The notes: generated by a model from the letters alone, not told the origin. Numbered from the stretch's first letter, positions 1-5,155 are shown. The stretch is DNA of 5,706 nucleotides from an uncultured Collinsella sp. (GCA_902496375.1 CABVAS010000114.1:1-5706); one strand, 5' to 3'. A program made the numbers and translations.

Positions 1-1192
1 CACCATCCAGGTCGCCATCACGCTCGTGGGCTTTGCCTCGTCCGCCGTCGCCTCGACGAGCCTGTCCGACCCGCTTGCCACATGGCTCATGAGTTTTGGC
101 ATCGCGCCGCTCTCTGCCATCGCGCGCGGTCTGGCGCCGGTCATCATCACCGTTGCGGTCGCCTTCCTCTCCATCGTAATTGGCGAGCTCGTGCCCAAGC
201 GCATCGGCCTGGCCAACGCCGAAGGCGTGTCCAAGCAGGTCGTGGGACCGCTCTCCGTGTTCCAAAAGATCGCCCGTCCGCTCGTGTGGCTGACCGGCGC
301 TTGCTCCGATGGTCTGGCCCGCATCCTGCGCATCAAGAGCGCCGACGACCGCCAGAATGTCTCGGAGGAAGAGATTAAGTACATGGTCTCGGAGCAGGAC
401 GACCTGCTCGACGAGGAAAAGCGCATGATCCACGAGATCTTCGACCTGGGCGACACCGTTGCCCGCGAGGTCATGGTGCCGCGCGTGGACACTACCATGT
501 GCGAGGACGACGAGACGGTCGCCGACGTGCTGTCCACCATGCGCCAGACCGGCTTTAGCCGCATCCCCGTCTATCACGAGGATCCCGACAACGTCGCCGG
601 CATCGCGCACATCAAGGATCTGATCCAGCCTTCGCTCGACGGCAAGGGCGACCAGCCCATCGCCGACTTTTTGCGCGACGCCACCTTTGTGCCCGACACC
701 AAGGACATCCTGCCGTTGCTGTCCGAGATGCAGACCTCGCACGACCAGATCGTAGTGGTCGTGGACGAGTACGGTGGCACGGCCGGCATCATCACCATCG
801 AGGACATCGTCGAGGAGATCGTGGGCGAGATCGAGGACGAGTTCGACCCCGACAACAAGTACCTCACGCGCCTTTCGCGCCGCGAGTGGCTCGTCGATGG
901 GCGTTTTTCGTGCGATGACGCGATTGAGCTTGGTTGGCCGCTCGAGGAAAGCGATGATTATGAGACCATCGCCGGCTGGATTTTGGAGCTTTGCGACTCG
1001 GTGCCCGACATCGGAGAGGTGTTTGAGGTCGCGGGGTACAAGTTTAAAGTGCAGTCGATGCGTGGCCAGCGCATCTCGCTCATTCGCGTGATCGCTCCGG
1101 CCGAAACCGATAAGAAGGATTCCGAGTCTTCGGTAGACGAGCCGACGACGTCGGGTGCGGGTTCTGTGGACCCGCACGACGGCGACGAGTAG
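1..1192 (+). CDS. CNNM/CBS/CorC_HlyC-domain membrane protein (HlyC/CorC family), 5'-truncated
   Basis: The frame is open from base 2 with no stop, so the true start lies upstream; the GTG at 26 is internal. Residues below are numbered from that GTG (388 visible). Codons before it read TIQVAITL, typical of the first CNNM (DUF21) helix. Residues 35-55 form a hydrophobic helix ending in the family motif GELVPKRIGLANAE (53-66). Two CBS domains follow (about 150-200, with VMVPRVD at 149-155, and about 215-265, with VVVVDEYGGTAGIIT). Next is the C-terminal CorC_HlyC domain (about 280-358, containing DYETIAGWIL). The tail is acidic and Ser/Thr-rich (360-388). The family comprises integral membrane proteins linked to Mg2+/Co2+ or Na+-coupled divalent cation export; 'hemolysin' in older names is historical. 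The next gene starts 24 bp after the stop, so the two are probably cotranscribed. Family assignment is secure; the transported ion is not. Confidence 0.93.
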   Translation, partial: TIQVAITLVGFASSAVASTSLSDPLATWLMSFGIAPLSAIARGLAPVIITVAVAFLSIVIGELVPKRIGLANAEGVSKQVVGPLSVFQKIARPLVWLTGACSDGLARILRIKSADDRQNVSEEEIKYMVSEQDDLLDEEKRMIHEIFDLGDTVAREVMVPRVDTTMCEDDETVADVLSTMRQTGFSRIPVYHEDPDNVAGIAHIKDLIQPSLDGKGDQPIADFLRDATFVPDTKDILPLLSEMQTSHDQIVVVVDEYGGTAGIITIEDIVEEIVGEIEDEFDPDNKYLTRLSRREWLVDGRFSCDDAIELGWPLEESDDYETIAGWILELCDSVPDIGEVFEVAGYKFKVQSMRGQRISLIRVIAPAETDKKDSESSVDEPTTSGAGSVDPHDGDE

Positions 1193-1216
1193 GACAAGGA
1201 AGAGTAGGGGAGAGTT

Positions 1217-2050
1217 ATGGCAGGCCTGTTCAACATCCTTAAGGTCACCGTCAGCGAGGACAAGATCTGCGCGCATGTGCTGGTGAACCCCGGCATGCCG
1301 CTCATGACCTCGGAGGATATCGAGGCCACGGCGCGCGTGTATTACCTGGTGCCGGCGATTGCCAAGCACCTGTGCCTGGGCGATTCCGGTCGCGAGTTCC
1401 AGGACTGCATGGGCCAGACCGAGCTTTGCCATCTGCTTGAGCATGTGACGGTCGAGCTCATGAACGAGACCGGGCTTGCCGGCAGCATCTCGTGCGGCCG
1501 CACGCGCGTAAGCGAGCACGACGAGCGCGTCTTTGAGGTTGAGCTTTCGTGCCCCGACGACGCGCTGGCCATCGGCGCGTTGTCTTCGGCCACCTTTATG
1601 ATGGACTGGGCGTACCTGCACGCCGACCAGCCTGCCCCCGACGTGGAGGGCACGGTCGCGGGCCTGCGCAACCTGGTGCTGGGCATGCGCGCCGAGGCCG
1701 AGGGCAAGGATCCTCACGAGGCCGTCGCCGCTGCGAACGGCGAAGATGCTGCCGAGGACGAGGGCGCTGACGAGGGCGATGTGCCGGCCGACGCCGAGCC
1801 CGTTGCCGATGCGACCGCCGAGCCCGTTCCCACCGAGCCCCAGGGTGTCCCCAACTTTGACGACGAGCCCCAGGTGGCGATTGATACCGAGGGCGCGGTT
1901 GCCGAGAACCACGAGGCTTCCGCTGCCGTCTTTGGCGGTGCGGCGACGGTTCCGGCAGGACCTGCGCATGAGGGCGGCCTGCCGCTCGTGGACGGCGCCG
2001 GCGAGGACCCGGGTGCCACGGTGACCATGCCGGCTATGCCTCAGGAGTAG
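1217..2050 (+). CDS. Stand-alone cyanophycin synthetase N-domain-like protein with acidic Ala/Pro/Glu tail
   Basis: 277 aa. The start ATG has GGGGAG at 1207-1212, 4 nt upstream. Residues 1-160 look folded: a beta-rich beginning (LFNILKVTVSEDKICAHVLV), then ELCHLLEHVTVELMNETG (69-86), SISCGRTR (90-97), VFEVEL (105-110) and an Ala-rich helix (114-131). The series HLLEHV-x-VEL...GRTR...VFE..-DDALAIGAL matches, as I recall it, the N-terminal domain of cyanophycin synthetase CphA (LIEHVALELQ...GFGRTR...VFEYE-EE..G.YA). The ATP-grasp and Mur-ligase-like domains that make CphA an enzyme are absent. Residues 163-277 are low complexity, acidic and Ala/Pro/Glu-rich, with a short repeat (AEPV twice). 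No signal peptide or membrane segment is visible, so it is probably cytoplasmic. It lies directly downstream of the CNNM/CorC gene. Function is unknown; a binding or scaffold role is inference from the CphA N domain. Confidence 0.8.
   Translation: MAGLFNILKVTVSEDKICAHVLVNPGMPLMTSEDIEATARVYYLVPAIAKHLCLGDSGREFQDCMGQTELCHLLEHVTVELMNETGLAGSISCGRTRVSEHDERVFEVELSCPDDALAIGALSSATFMMDWAYLHADQPAPDVEGTVAGLRNLVLGMRAEAEGKDPHEAVAAANGEDAAEDEGADEGDVPADAEPVADATAEPVPTEPQGVPNFDDEPQVAIDTEGAVAENHEASAAVFGGAATVPAGPAHEGGLPLVDGAGEDPGATVTMPAMPQE
1793..1828 (+). repeat. Tandem 12-bp repeat in the acidic tail of the CphA-N-like gene
   Basis: GCCGAGCCCGTT occurs at 1793-1804 and again at 1817-1828, exactly 24 bp apart. 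It encodes an 8-residue period (AEPVADAT then AEPVPTEP) in the disordered tail. The repeat keeps the reading frame, so copy changes would alter tail length only. It probably reflects low-complexity expansion rather than a regulatory element. Confidence 0.5.
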
Positions 2051-2129
2051 GCCTACGCGTTTATCACCATCACGCACCTGCGCTTTTGCCGTACGTAGAT
2101 GAGCGGAGCGGCAAGTGATACGCTGCGGG

Positions 2130-2135
2130 TATAAT
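2130..2135 (+). promoter_or_regulatory. Probable -10 box (TATAAT) for the YtxH/PRC operon
   Basis: A perfect TATAAT sits in an otherwise GC-rich 136-bp gap, 52 bp before the YtxH start. No convincing -35 is present at 16-18 bp spacing (2106-2113 is GC-rich), and there is no TGn extension, so an activator or a weak promoter is possible. Transcription would start near 2142 and give a 5' UTR of about 45 nt containing the hairpin at 2152-2171. The imperfect inverted repeat TTGCCG (2086-2091)/CGGCAA (2109-2114) lies just upstream, around the -35 region, and could be an operator; that is speculative. Confidence 0.5.
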
Positions 2136-2151
2136 GGACAGCATTCAAACG

Positions 2152-2171
2152 GTGGGCACCGACGTGCCCGC
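2152..2171 (+). promoter_or_regulatory. Leader hairpin abutting the YtxH Shine-Dalgarno
   Basis: GTGGGCAC (2152-2159) pairs with GTGCCCGC (2164-2171) around a CGAC loop. This gives eight pairs, one of them U-G. The SD AGGAGAGG begins at the next base (2172), so the stem leaves it exposed but immediately adjacent. There is no U-tract, so this is not a terminator. It could stabilise the 5' end of the mRNA or modulate ribosome access. Confidence 0.5.
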
Positions 2172-2186
2172 AGGAGAGGAATGATC

Positions 2187-2576
2187 ATGGGTAAGACTTT
2201 CAGCTTTGTCTCCGGCGCACTTTTTGGTGCCGCTGCCGGCGCTATTGTCGGCGTTGCTCTGGCCCCGCGCTCGGGCGCCGAGACCCGCGCCATGGCTGCC
2301 GATATCGCCAACGACGCCTGGGACAATATGCGCGACACCTACGAGCACAGCGCCGAGGAGGCCCGTGCTGCGGTGAATGACTTTGGCCCGATGGTCGACG
2401 CCAAGACCGACGACCTGCGCGCCAAGGTCGACCTGGCCCGCGAGCGCATGGACCAGCTGCGCGAGCAGCTCAACGACGCCATTTCGGGCGGCAACGTGAC
2501 GCCTGCCGCCGACGTCGTGGTCGAGAACGCCGTCGAGGCTGATACCGAGGCTGCGGAGCCCTCGACCGAGGCATAA
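2187..2576 (+). CDS. YtxH-domain glycine-zipper membrane protein
   Basis: 129 aa. ATG 2187 is preferred over ATG 2181 because the SD AGGAGAGG (2172-2179) lies 7 nt from 2187 but only 1 nt from 2181. Residues 6-26 form a small-residue, glycine-zipper transmembrane helix (SGALFGAAAGAIVGVALAP), followed by RSGAETR, the hallmark of the YtxH family (general-stress, gas-vesicle-GvpP-like envelope proteins). Residues 35-100 are predicted helical and charged (AEEARAAV, DDLRAKVDLARERMDQLREQL), consistent with a cytoplasmic coiled coil. The last 25 residues are acidic and disordered. YtxH proteins are small membrane proteins of unclear biochemical role, often stress-induced. The stop TAA shares its last A with the ATG of the PRC-barrel gene (TAATG), so the two proteins are made in a coupled way and probably act together at the membrane. 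Confidence 0.88.
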   Translation: MGKTFSFVSGALFGAAAGAIVGVALAPRSGAETRAMAADIANDAWDNMRDTYEHSAEEARAAVNDFGPMVDAKTDDLRAKVDLARERMDQLREQLNDAISGGNVTPAADVVVENAVEADTEAAEPSTEA

Positions 2577-3331
2577 TGCGCGCCGGGGATTTTGTCGGCG
2601 CCAAGATCTATCGCAAGCCTACCGAGGACAAGCGCACCAAAAAGGACGGCACGCCGCGCAGCCCTAAAAAGCTCGGAAAGATTCACTTTCCGGTCTTTAC
2701 CCCGGGCGGTACGCGCGTGGTCGGCTTTATGGTCCGCCAGTCCGATATCGCGGGCATGATCGAGCGTCCCGACCGATTCGTAGCGCTCGACGCCATTGGT
2801 GTCTACGAGGGCGCCATTGCGGTCGATGACGTCAAGGACACGTACGATGCCGCCGCCGCCAAGCGCCTCGACATCAACCTGGACGATTGCATCATCTGGG
2901 TCGGTATGGACGTGCGCACGGAATCGGGCGACGTCGTGGGCTATTGCTCGGATGTGGAGTTCAAGCCGCGTTCGGGCATCGTGCAGGCATTCTATGTGAC
3001 CGCCGGTGCTGCTTCGAGTGTTTTGGTTGGTGACACGCAGGTGCCGCCGACGATGCTGCGCGGCTACGAGAACGGCGCGATGGTCGTCTCGGACGAGGTC
3101 AAGTCGCTCGGGTATTCGGGCGGCGCCGCCGCAAAGGCTGCCGAGGCAAGCGTCGTGGTGGGCGATAAGGTCAAGAAGGGCGCCAAGGTGCTCGACGACA
3201 AGGGATCGGTTGCCGTGGACAAGGGCAGTCGCGCACTGGGCAAGCAGCTCGGCAAGACGCGCGGCATGTTCAAGGCCTTTAAGGACGAATACCAAAAGGC
3301 GAGCGGAGGCTCGTCAAAAGCTACAAAATAG
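2576..3331 (+). CDS. Double PRC-barrel domain protein with Lys/Gly-rich C-terminal tail
   Basis: 251 aa. Start ATG 2576 overlaps the upstream TAA by one base; GAGG at 2568-2571 serves as a weak SD, indicating translational coupling to the YtxH gene. Residues about 4-85 form a first PRC-barrel-like unit with a basic insertion (14-33, Lys/Arg-rich) before KIHFPVFTPGGTRVVGFMV. Residues about 98-175 form a second (LDINLDDCIIWVGMDVRTESGDVVGYCSDVEF...GIVQAFYV). Residues 183-251 are a helical, Ala/Lys/Gly-rich tail (VGDKVKKGAKVL, KQLGKTRGMFKAFKDEY). There is no signal peptide or membrane helix. PRC-barrels are small beta-barrels found in RimM, photosynthetic reaction centre H subunits and cell-division CdvA-like proteins, where they bind protein or RNA partners. 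The YtxH partner suggests a membrane-peripheral role, with the basic tail contacting lipid, nucleic acid or the acidic YtxH C-terminus. Specific function unknown. Confidence 0.82.
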   Translation: MRAGDFVGAKIYRKPTEDKRTKKDGTPRSPKKLGKIHFPVFTPGGTRVVGFMVRQSDIAGMIERPDRFVALDAIGVYEGAIAVDDVKDTYDAAAAKRLDINLDDCIIWVGMDVRTESGDVVGYCSDVEFKPRSGIVQAFYVTAGAASSVLVGDTQVPPTMLRGYENGAMVVSDEVKSLGYSGGAAAKAAEASVVVGDKVKKGAKVLDDKGSVAVDKGSRALGKQLGKTRGMFKAFKDEYQKASGGSSKATK

Positions 3332-3352
3332 CGACGTACCAAATGATGGGAG

Positions 3353-3391
3353 GCAAGCCGGAGACCTGTTGCTCCGGCTTGCTGTGTTTAT
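3353..3391 (+). terminator. Probable rho-independent terminator after the PRC-barrel gene
   Basis: GCAAGCCGGAG (3353-3363) pairs perfectly with CTCCGGCTTGC (3372-3382), an 11-bp GC-rich stem with an 8-nt loop, beginning 21 nt after the stop. The tail TGTGTTTAT is only moderately T-rich, so termination may be partial. The deacetylase-like gene starts only 21 bp beyond the stem with no clear promoter between, so readthrough may be its source of transcription, making this an attenuating or processing hairpin instead. Confidence 0.6.
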
Positions 3392-3403
3392 GGGGGAGGG
3401 CAC

Positions 3404-4810
3404 ATGCGCCAAAACGGATCCAACTTAAACGGGCGTTCGGGTGCGCGTCCGACGGCGCGCCGCGACCTGGGGCAGCTGCCCAGCGGTCAGCGCAAGCGTC
3501 ACCGTAAGCCCGGCGCGATGTATCTCAACCATAGCCGCGGCTTTAGCGATCGCAGCGCTCGCATCGGCAACAGCCGCACACCCCGTCGTTCGTCTCGCCT
3601 GCCCTATGCGCTCATCGCCGTGGGTTGCGCGCTCGTGCTGTTTATCGCTGCCGTCGTGGGCTACGTCAACCGCAGCGTGGACGTGGAACTTAACGGCCAG
3701 AAGATCGCGGTGCGCGTGGGCTCTACGCTGCAGAATCTCATCGACGATCAGGAGTTGACTGACACCTACGACGCAGGCGACCTGCTGGCCGTCGATGACA
3801 GCGTGCTCAAGCGCCATGGGGGCGAAAAGCTGTCGGTGAAGGTCGACGGCAAGCGCGTGAAGCAGGGCAAATGGGATAGCCGCGAACTCGAGGGCGGCGA
3901 GAAGGTGACTGTCAAGGATGGCCGTAACACCTACGAGAAGCACGAGGTTCAGGCTACGGTTATCGAGCCCAAGCTCAAGGTCGAGGGCACGGGCGCTATC
4001 GAGTATGTGCAGACGTGGGGTGTCCAGGGCCGCTCCGAGGTGTGGGTTGGTGAGCAGTCGGGCAAGACGCAAGACCGCGGCGAGGTTGTGCCCGCCACCG
4101 ATTGCGTTGTTGCGTGCGCCAGCGTGGCGCCCAAGGGCAACAAAAAGTACGTGGCGCTGACGTTTGACGAGGGTCCGAGCGGCGCCACCAAACAGATCTT
4201 GCAGGTGCTCAAGGAAAAGGGCGTCACCGCGACGTTCTTCCTTTCGGGCGATGCGGTCGAGGCCTCTCCTGCCACGGCCAAGGCGATTGTCGATGCCGGG
4301 TGCGAGATCGGATCCAACAGCTACAGCGACGATTCGCTCAAGGATCAGGACCGTGAGGCGGTACGCGAGCAGATCACGAAAGGCACCGATGCGATTAAGT
4401 CGGCGACCGGCGTGAAGACGATGCTACTGCGTGCTCCCTACGCTGCCTTTGACGAGCAAAACTGGATTGATGCGATGGACCTGGTCTCCGCCGTGGTCTC
4501 GTGGAATATTGACTCGGGCGACTGGCTGCTCAACGGTGCCGACGAGCAAGTCTCGACGGTGCTCGATTCGGTGACGCCGGGCAATATCGTGCTGCTCACC
4601 GATAGAGACGAATGCGCTGAGCAGACACTCGAGGCGCTGCCGCAGATTATCGACGGCCTCATTGCCGACGGCTACAAGATCGTGACGCTCAGCGACCTGG
4701 TCAAGACGGACACGTCGCTGAGCAAAAAGCTCACCTCGCTGACGAAGGCCACCATGCCCAAGGACGCCGTGTTCCCCCAGCTTGCCGAGGACGACGACAC
4801 CACAGAGTAG
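3404..4810 (+). CDS. Membrane-anchored CE4 polysaccharide deacetylase-like protein, catalytic histidines lost
   Basis: 468 aa. ATG 3404 has the strong SD GGGGGAGG (3392-3399), 4 nt upstream. Residues 1-66 are an Arg-rich cytoplasmic tail and 67-88 a transmembrane helix (LPYALIAVGCALVLF...). Residues about 91-190 contain a beta-rich extracytoplasmic region; VDVELNGQKIAVRVGSTLQNLI recalls DUF348/beta-grasp modules of wall proteins (tentative). Residues about 247-435 are a NodB/CE4 fold. Motif 1 is TFDEGP (253-258; canonical TFDDGP). Motif 2 reads EIGSNSYSD (301-309) where the family has EIGNHTYSH, so both metal-binding His are Asn305 and Asp309. Motif 3 RAPY (343-346) and motif 4 WNIDSGDW (367-374) are kept. 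Motif 5 is LLTD (397-400) where LxHD is expected. It is probably a wall-located pseudo-deacetylase or one with altered chemistry. Fold assignment is firm; activity is doubtful. Confidence 0.88.
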   Translation: MRQNGSNLNGRSGARPTARRDLGQLPSGQRKRHRKPGAMYLNHSRGFSDRSARIGNSRTPRRSSRLPYALIAVGCALVLFIAAVVGYVNRSVDVELNGQKIAVRVGSTLQNLIDDQELTDTYDAGDLLAVDDSVLKRHGGEKLSVKVDGKRVKQGKWDSRELEGGEKVTVKDGRNTYEKHEVQATVIEPKLKVEGTGAIEYVQTWGVQGRSEVWVGEQSGKTQDRGEVVPATDCVVACASVAPKGNKKYVALTFDEGPSGATKQILQVLKEKGVTATFFLSGDAVEASPATAKAIVDAGCEIGSNSYSDDSLKDQDREAVREQITKGTDAIKSATGVKTMLLRAPYAAFDEQNWIDAMDLVSAVVSWNIDSGDWLLNGADEQVSTVLDSVTPGNIVLLTDRDECAEQTLEALPQIIDGLIADGYKIVTLSDLVKTDTSLSKKLTSLTKATMPKDAVFPQLAEDDDTTE

Positions 4811-4812
4811 TT

Positions 4813-4847
4813 ATTGGGTAGTCATTTAAGAACGTCCCCAATGACTA
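4813..4847. repeat. REP-like extragenic palindrome
   Basis: TAGTCATT (4819-4826) and AATGACTA (4840-4847) form an 8-bp stem around a 13-nt loop containing GAACGTCCCC (4830-4839). A second, exclusive pairing is ATTGGG (4813-4818) with CCCAAT (4837-4842). On the minus strand the loop reads GGGGACGTTC, a core I recall beside REP-associated tyrosine transposases in many phyla. It begins 2 bp after the deacetylase stop. There is no T-run on the + strand, so it is a poor intrinsic terminator but may protect the mRNA 3' end. Confidence 0.5.
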
Positions 4848-4921
4848 TGTCACGGATGCGTCAGTGTTTGGTATGCCTGCAATGTGCAGCGCATAAATTC
4901 GATGCCGCAGGGCGATGCTGA

Positions 4922-4930
4922 TGCTATAGT
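4922..4930 (+). promoter_or_regulatory. Extended -10 promoter (TGCTATAGT) for the leader and MgtE-like gene
   Basis: TGC directly precedes TATAGT (4925-4930), giving a TGn-extended -10 that differs from TATAAT by one base. No good -35 lies 16-18 bp upstream, which extended -10 promoters can tolerate. Transcription would begin near 4937, just before the first strand of the three-way junction at 4946. The resulting leader to the TTG start is about 200 nt. The rest of 4848-4921 shows nothing I can support. Confidence 0.5.
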
Positions 4931-4945
4931 TACTGCGGTTAATGA

Positions 4946-5002
4946 GGGTCAAGAGAAAGGTTACAGGTGAAATCCAAACCTCGACCATACAGTCGATGAC
5001 CC
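4946..5002 (+). promoter_or_regulatory. Candidate aptamer: compact three-way junction in the leader RNA
   Basis: P1 is GGGUCA (4946-4951) with UGACCC (4997-5002). P2 is AGGUU (4958-4962) with AACCU (4977-4981), capped by GG/CC (4966-4967/4974-4975) around UGAAAU. P3 is CGAC (4982-4985) with GUCG (4992-4995) and loop CAUACA; U4981 and A4996 could add a pair. P2 and P3 abut with no linker and P3 runs into P1, so the only junction linker is 4952-4957 (AGAGAA). The P1 3' strand is reused by the next hairpin, as in a switching strand. Short stretches resemble recalled fragments of known aptamers (CCAUACAGU in the M-box; GGUGAAAU-CC in FMN elements), but order and spacing fit neither, so no class is assigned. 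Confidence 0.5.
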
Positions 5003-5073
5003 CATGCAGGTGCTTTTTGCGCATGCACGGGGTGTAAGCGTCGAGCGGCGTGCCGCCCGCGCATGCGTATACA
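4999..5073 (+). promoter_or_regulatory. Central leader hairpins, the first competing with the junction
   Basis: Hairpin A: ACCCC (4999-5003) pairs with GGGGU (5029-5033), then after an A-C mismatch TGCAGGTGC (5005-5013) pairs with GCGCATGCA (5019-5027) with one G-A mismatch, around a UUUUU loop (5014-5018). It shares 4999-5002 with P1, so both cannot form fully. Hairpin B: UGUAAGCG (5033-5040) pairs with CGUAUACA (5066-5073) with one mismatch and one wobble, enclosing a GCGG/CCGC mini-hairpin (5045-5048/5053-5056). The word GCGCATGC occurs at 5019-5026 and 5059-5066, so the 5005-5013 strand could also swap partners. Confidence 0.5.
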
Positions 5074-5083
5074 TATCCAGAAG

Positions 5084-5118
5084 CCTCCGGACGCCGCACG
5101 CGTGGCCGCGTTCGGAGG
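5084..5118 (+). promoter_or_regulatory. Shine-Dalgarno-sequestering hairpin
   Basis: CCUCCGGACGC (5084-5094) pairs with GCGUUCGGAGG (5108-5118): eleven continuous pairs, one of them G-U, with a 13-nt loop. The 3' strand contains the best SD of the region, GGAGG at 5114-5118, fully buried. An alternative inner fold (GCCGC 5093-5097 with GUGGC 5102-5106) also leaves the SD paired. This is the expected form of an OFF state in translational control of the downstream gene. Confidence 0.65.
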
Positions 5119-5122
5119 AATA

Positions 5123-5155
5123 ATGATGGGGAGCACCATTGAATTATCTGAGTGA
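5123..5155 (+). CDS. Possible 10-codon ORF overlapping the start of the MgtE-like gene
   Basis: ATG 5123 (or the adjacent in-frame ATG 5126) lies 4 (or 7) nt after the strong SD GGAGG (5114-5118), the best initiation site in the leader. It reads MMGSTIELSE and stops at TGA 5153-5155, overlapping the MgtE-like gene in another frame. The stop lies one base before ATG 5157 and 14 nt past TTG 5139, both in the frame of the large gene. It could couple translation by termination-reinitiation. Alternatively it is the true start of the large gene seen through a one-base indel in the GGGG run (5128-5131). No protein evidence is available. Confidence 0.3.
   Translation: MMGSTIELSE

Noticed and set aside
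2115..2186. Upstream in-frame extension of the YtxH gene to GTG 2115
   Set aside because: It would span the TATAAT box and the leader hairpin and has no SD, while ATG 2187 has an ideal one.
2339..3295. 318-codon minus-strand frame opposite the YtxH and PRC genes
   Set aside because: It is longer than either + strand gene, but the + strand frames carry YtxH and PRC hallmarks, TAATG coupling and SDs. The antisense product is His/Ala/Arg-rich without a family signature.
3425..4072. 215-codon minus-strand frame opposite the deacetylase-like gene
   Set aside because: It is a high-GC antisense shadow. The + strand has the membrane helix, CE4 motifs and a strong SD.
5014..5018. U5 run after GC-rich sequence as an intrinsic terminator
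   Set aside because: The run is the loop of a hairpin, not a tail following one.
4946..5118. Known riboswitch classes: cobalamin, FMN, M-box, TPP, yybP-ykoY, ydaO
   Set aside because: Only short fragments match (GGUGAAAU-CC, CCAUACAGU, and a weak B12-box-like stretch near 5075-5088). The order, spacing and paired regions do not fit any class as I know them.
5004..5123. A 39-codon frame from ATG 5004 to TAA 5123, whose stop overlaps ATG 5123 as TAATG
   Set aside because: There is no SD before ATG 5004, the product is Arg-rich with rare ATA and AGA codons, and the whole span is explained better by the RNA hairpins. Conserved frame in relatives would revive it.
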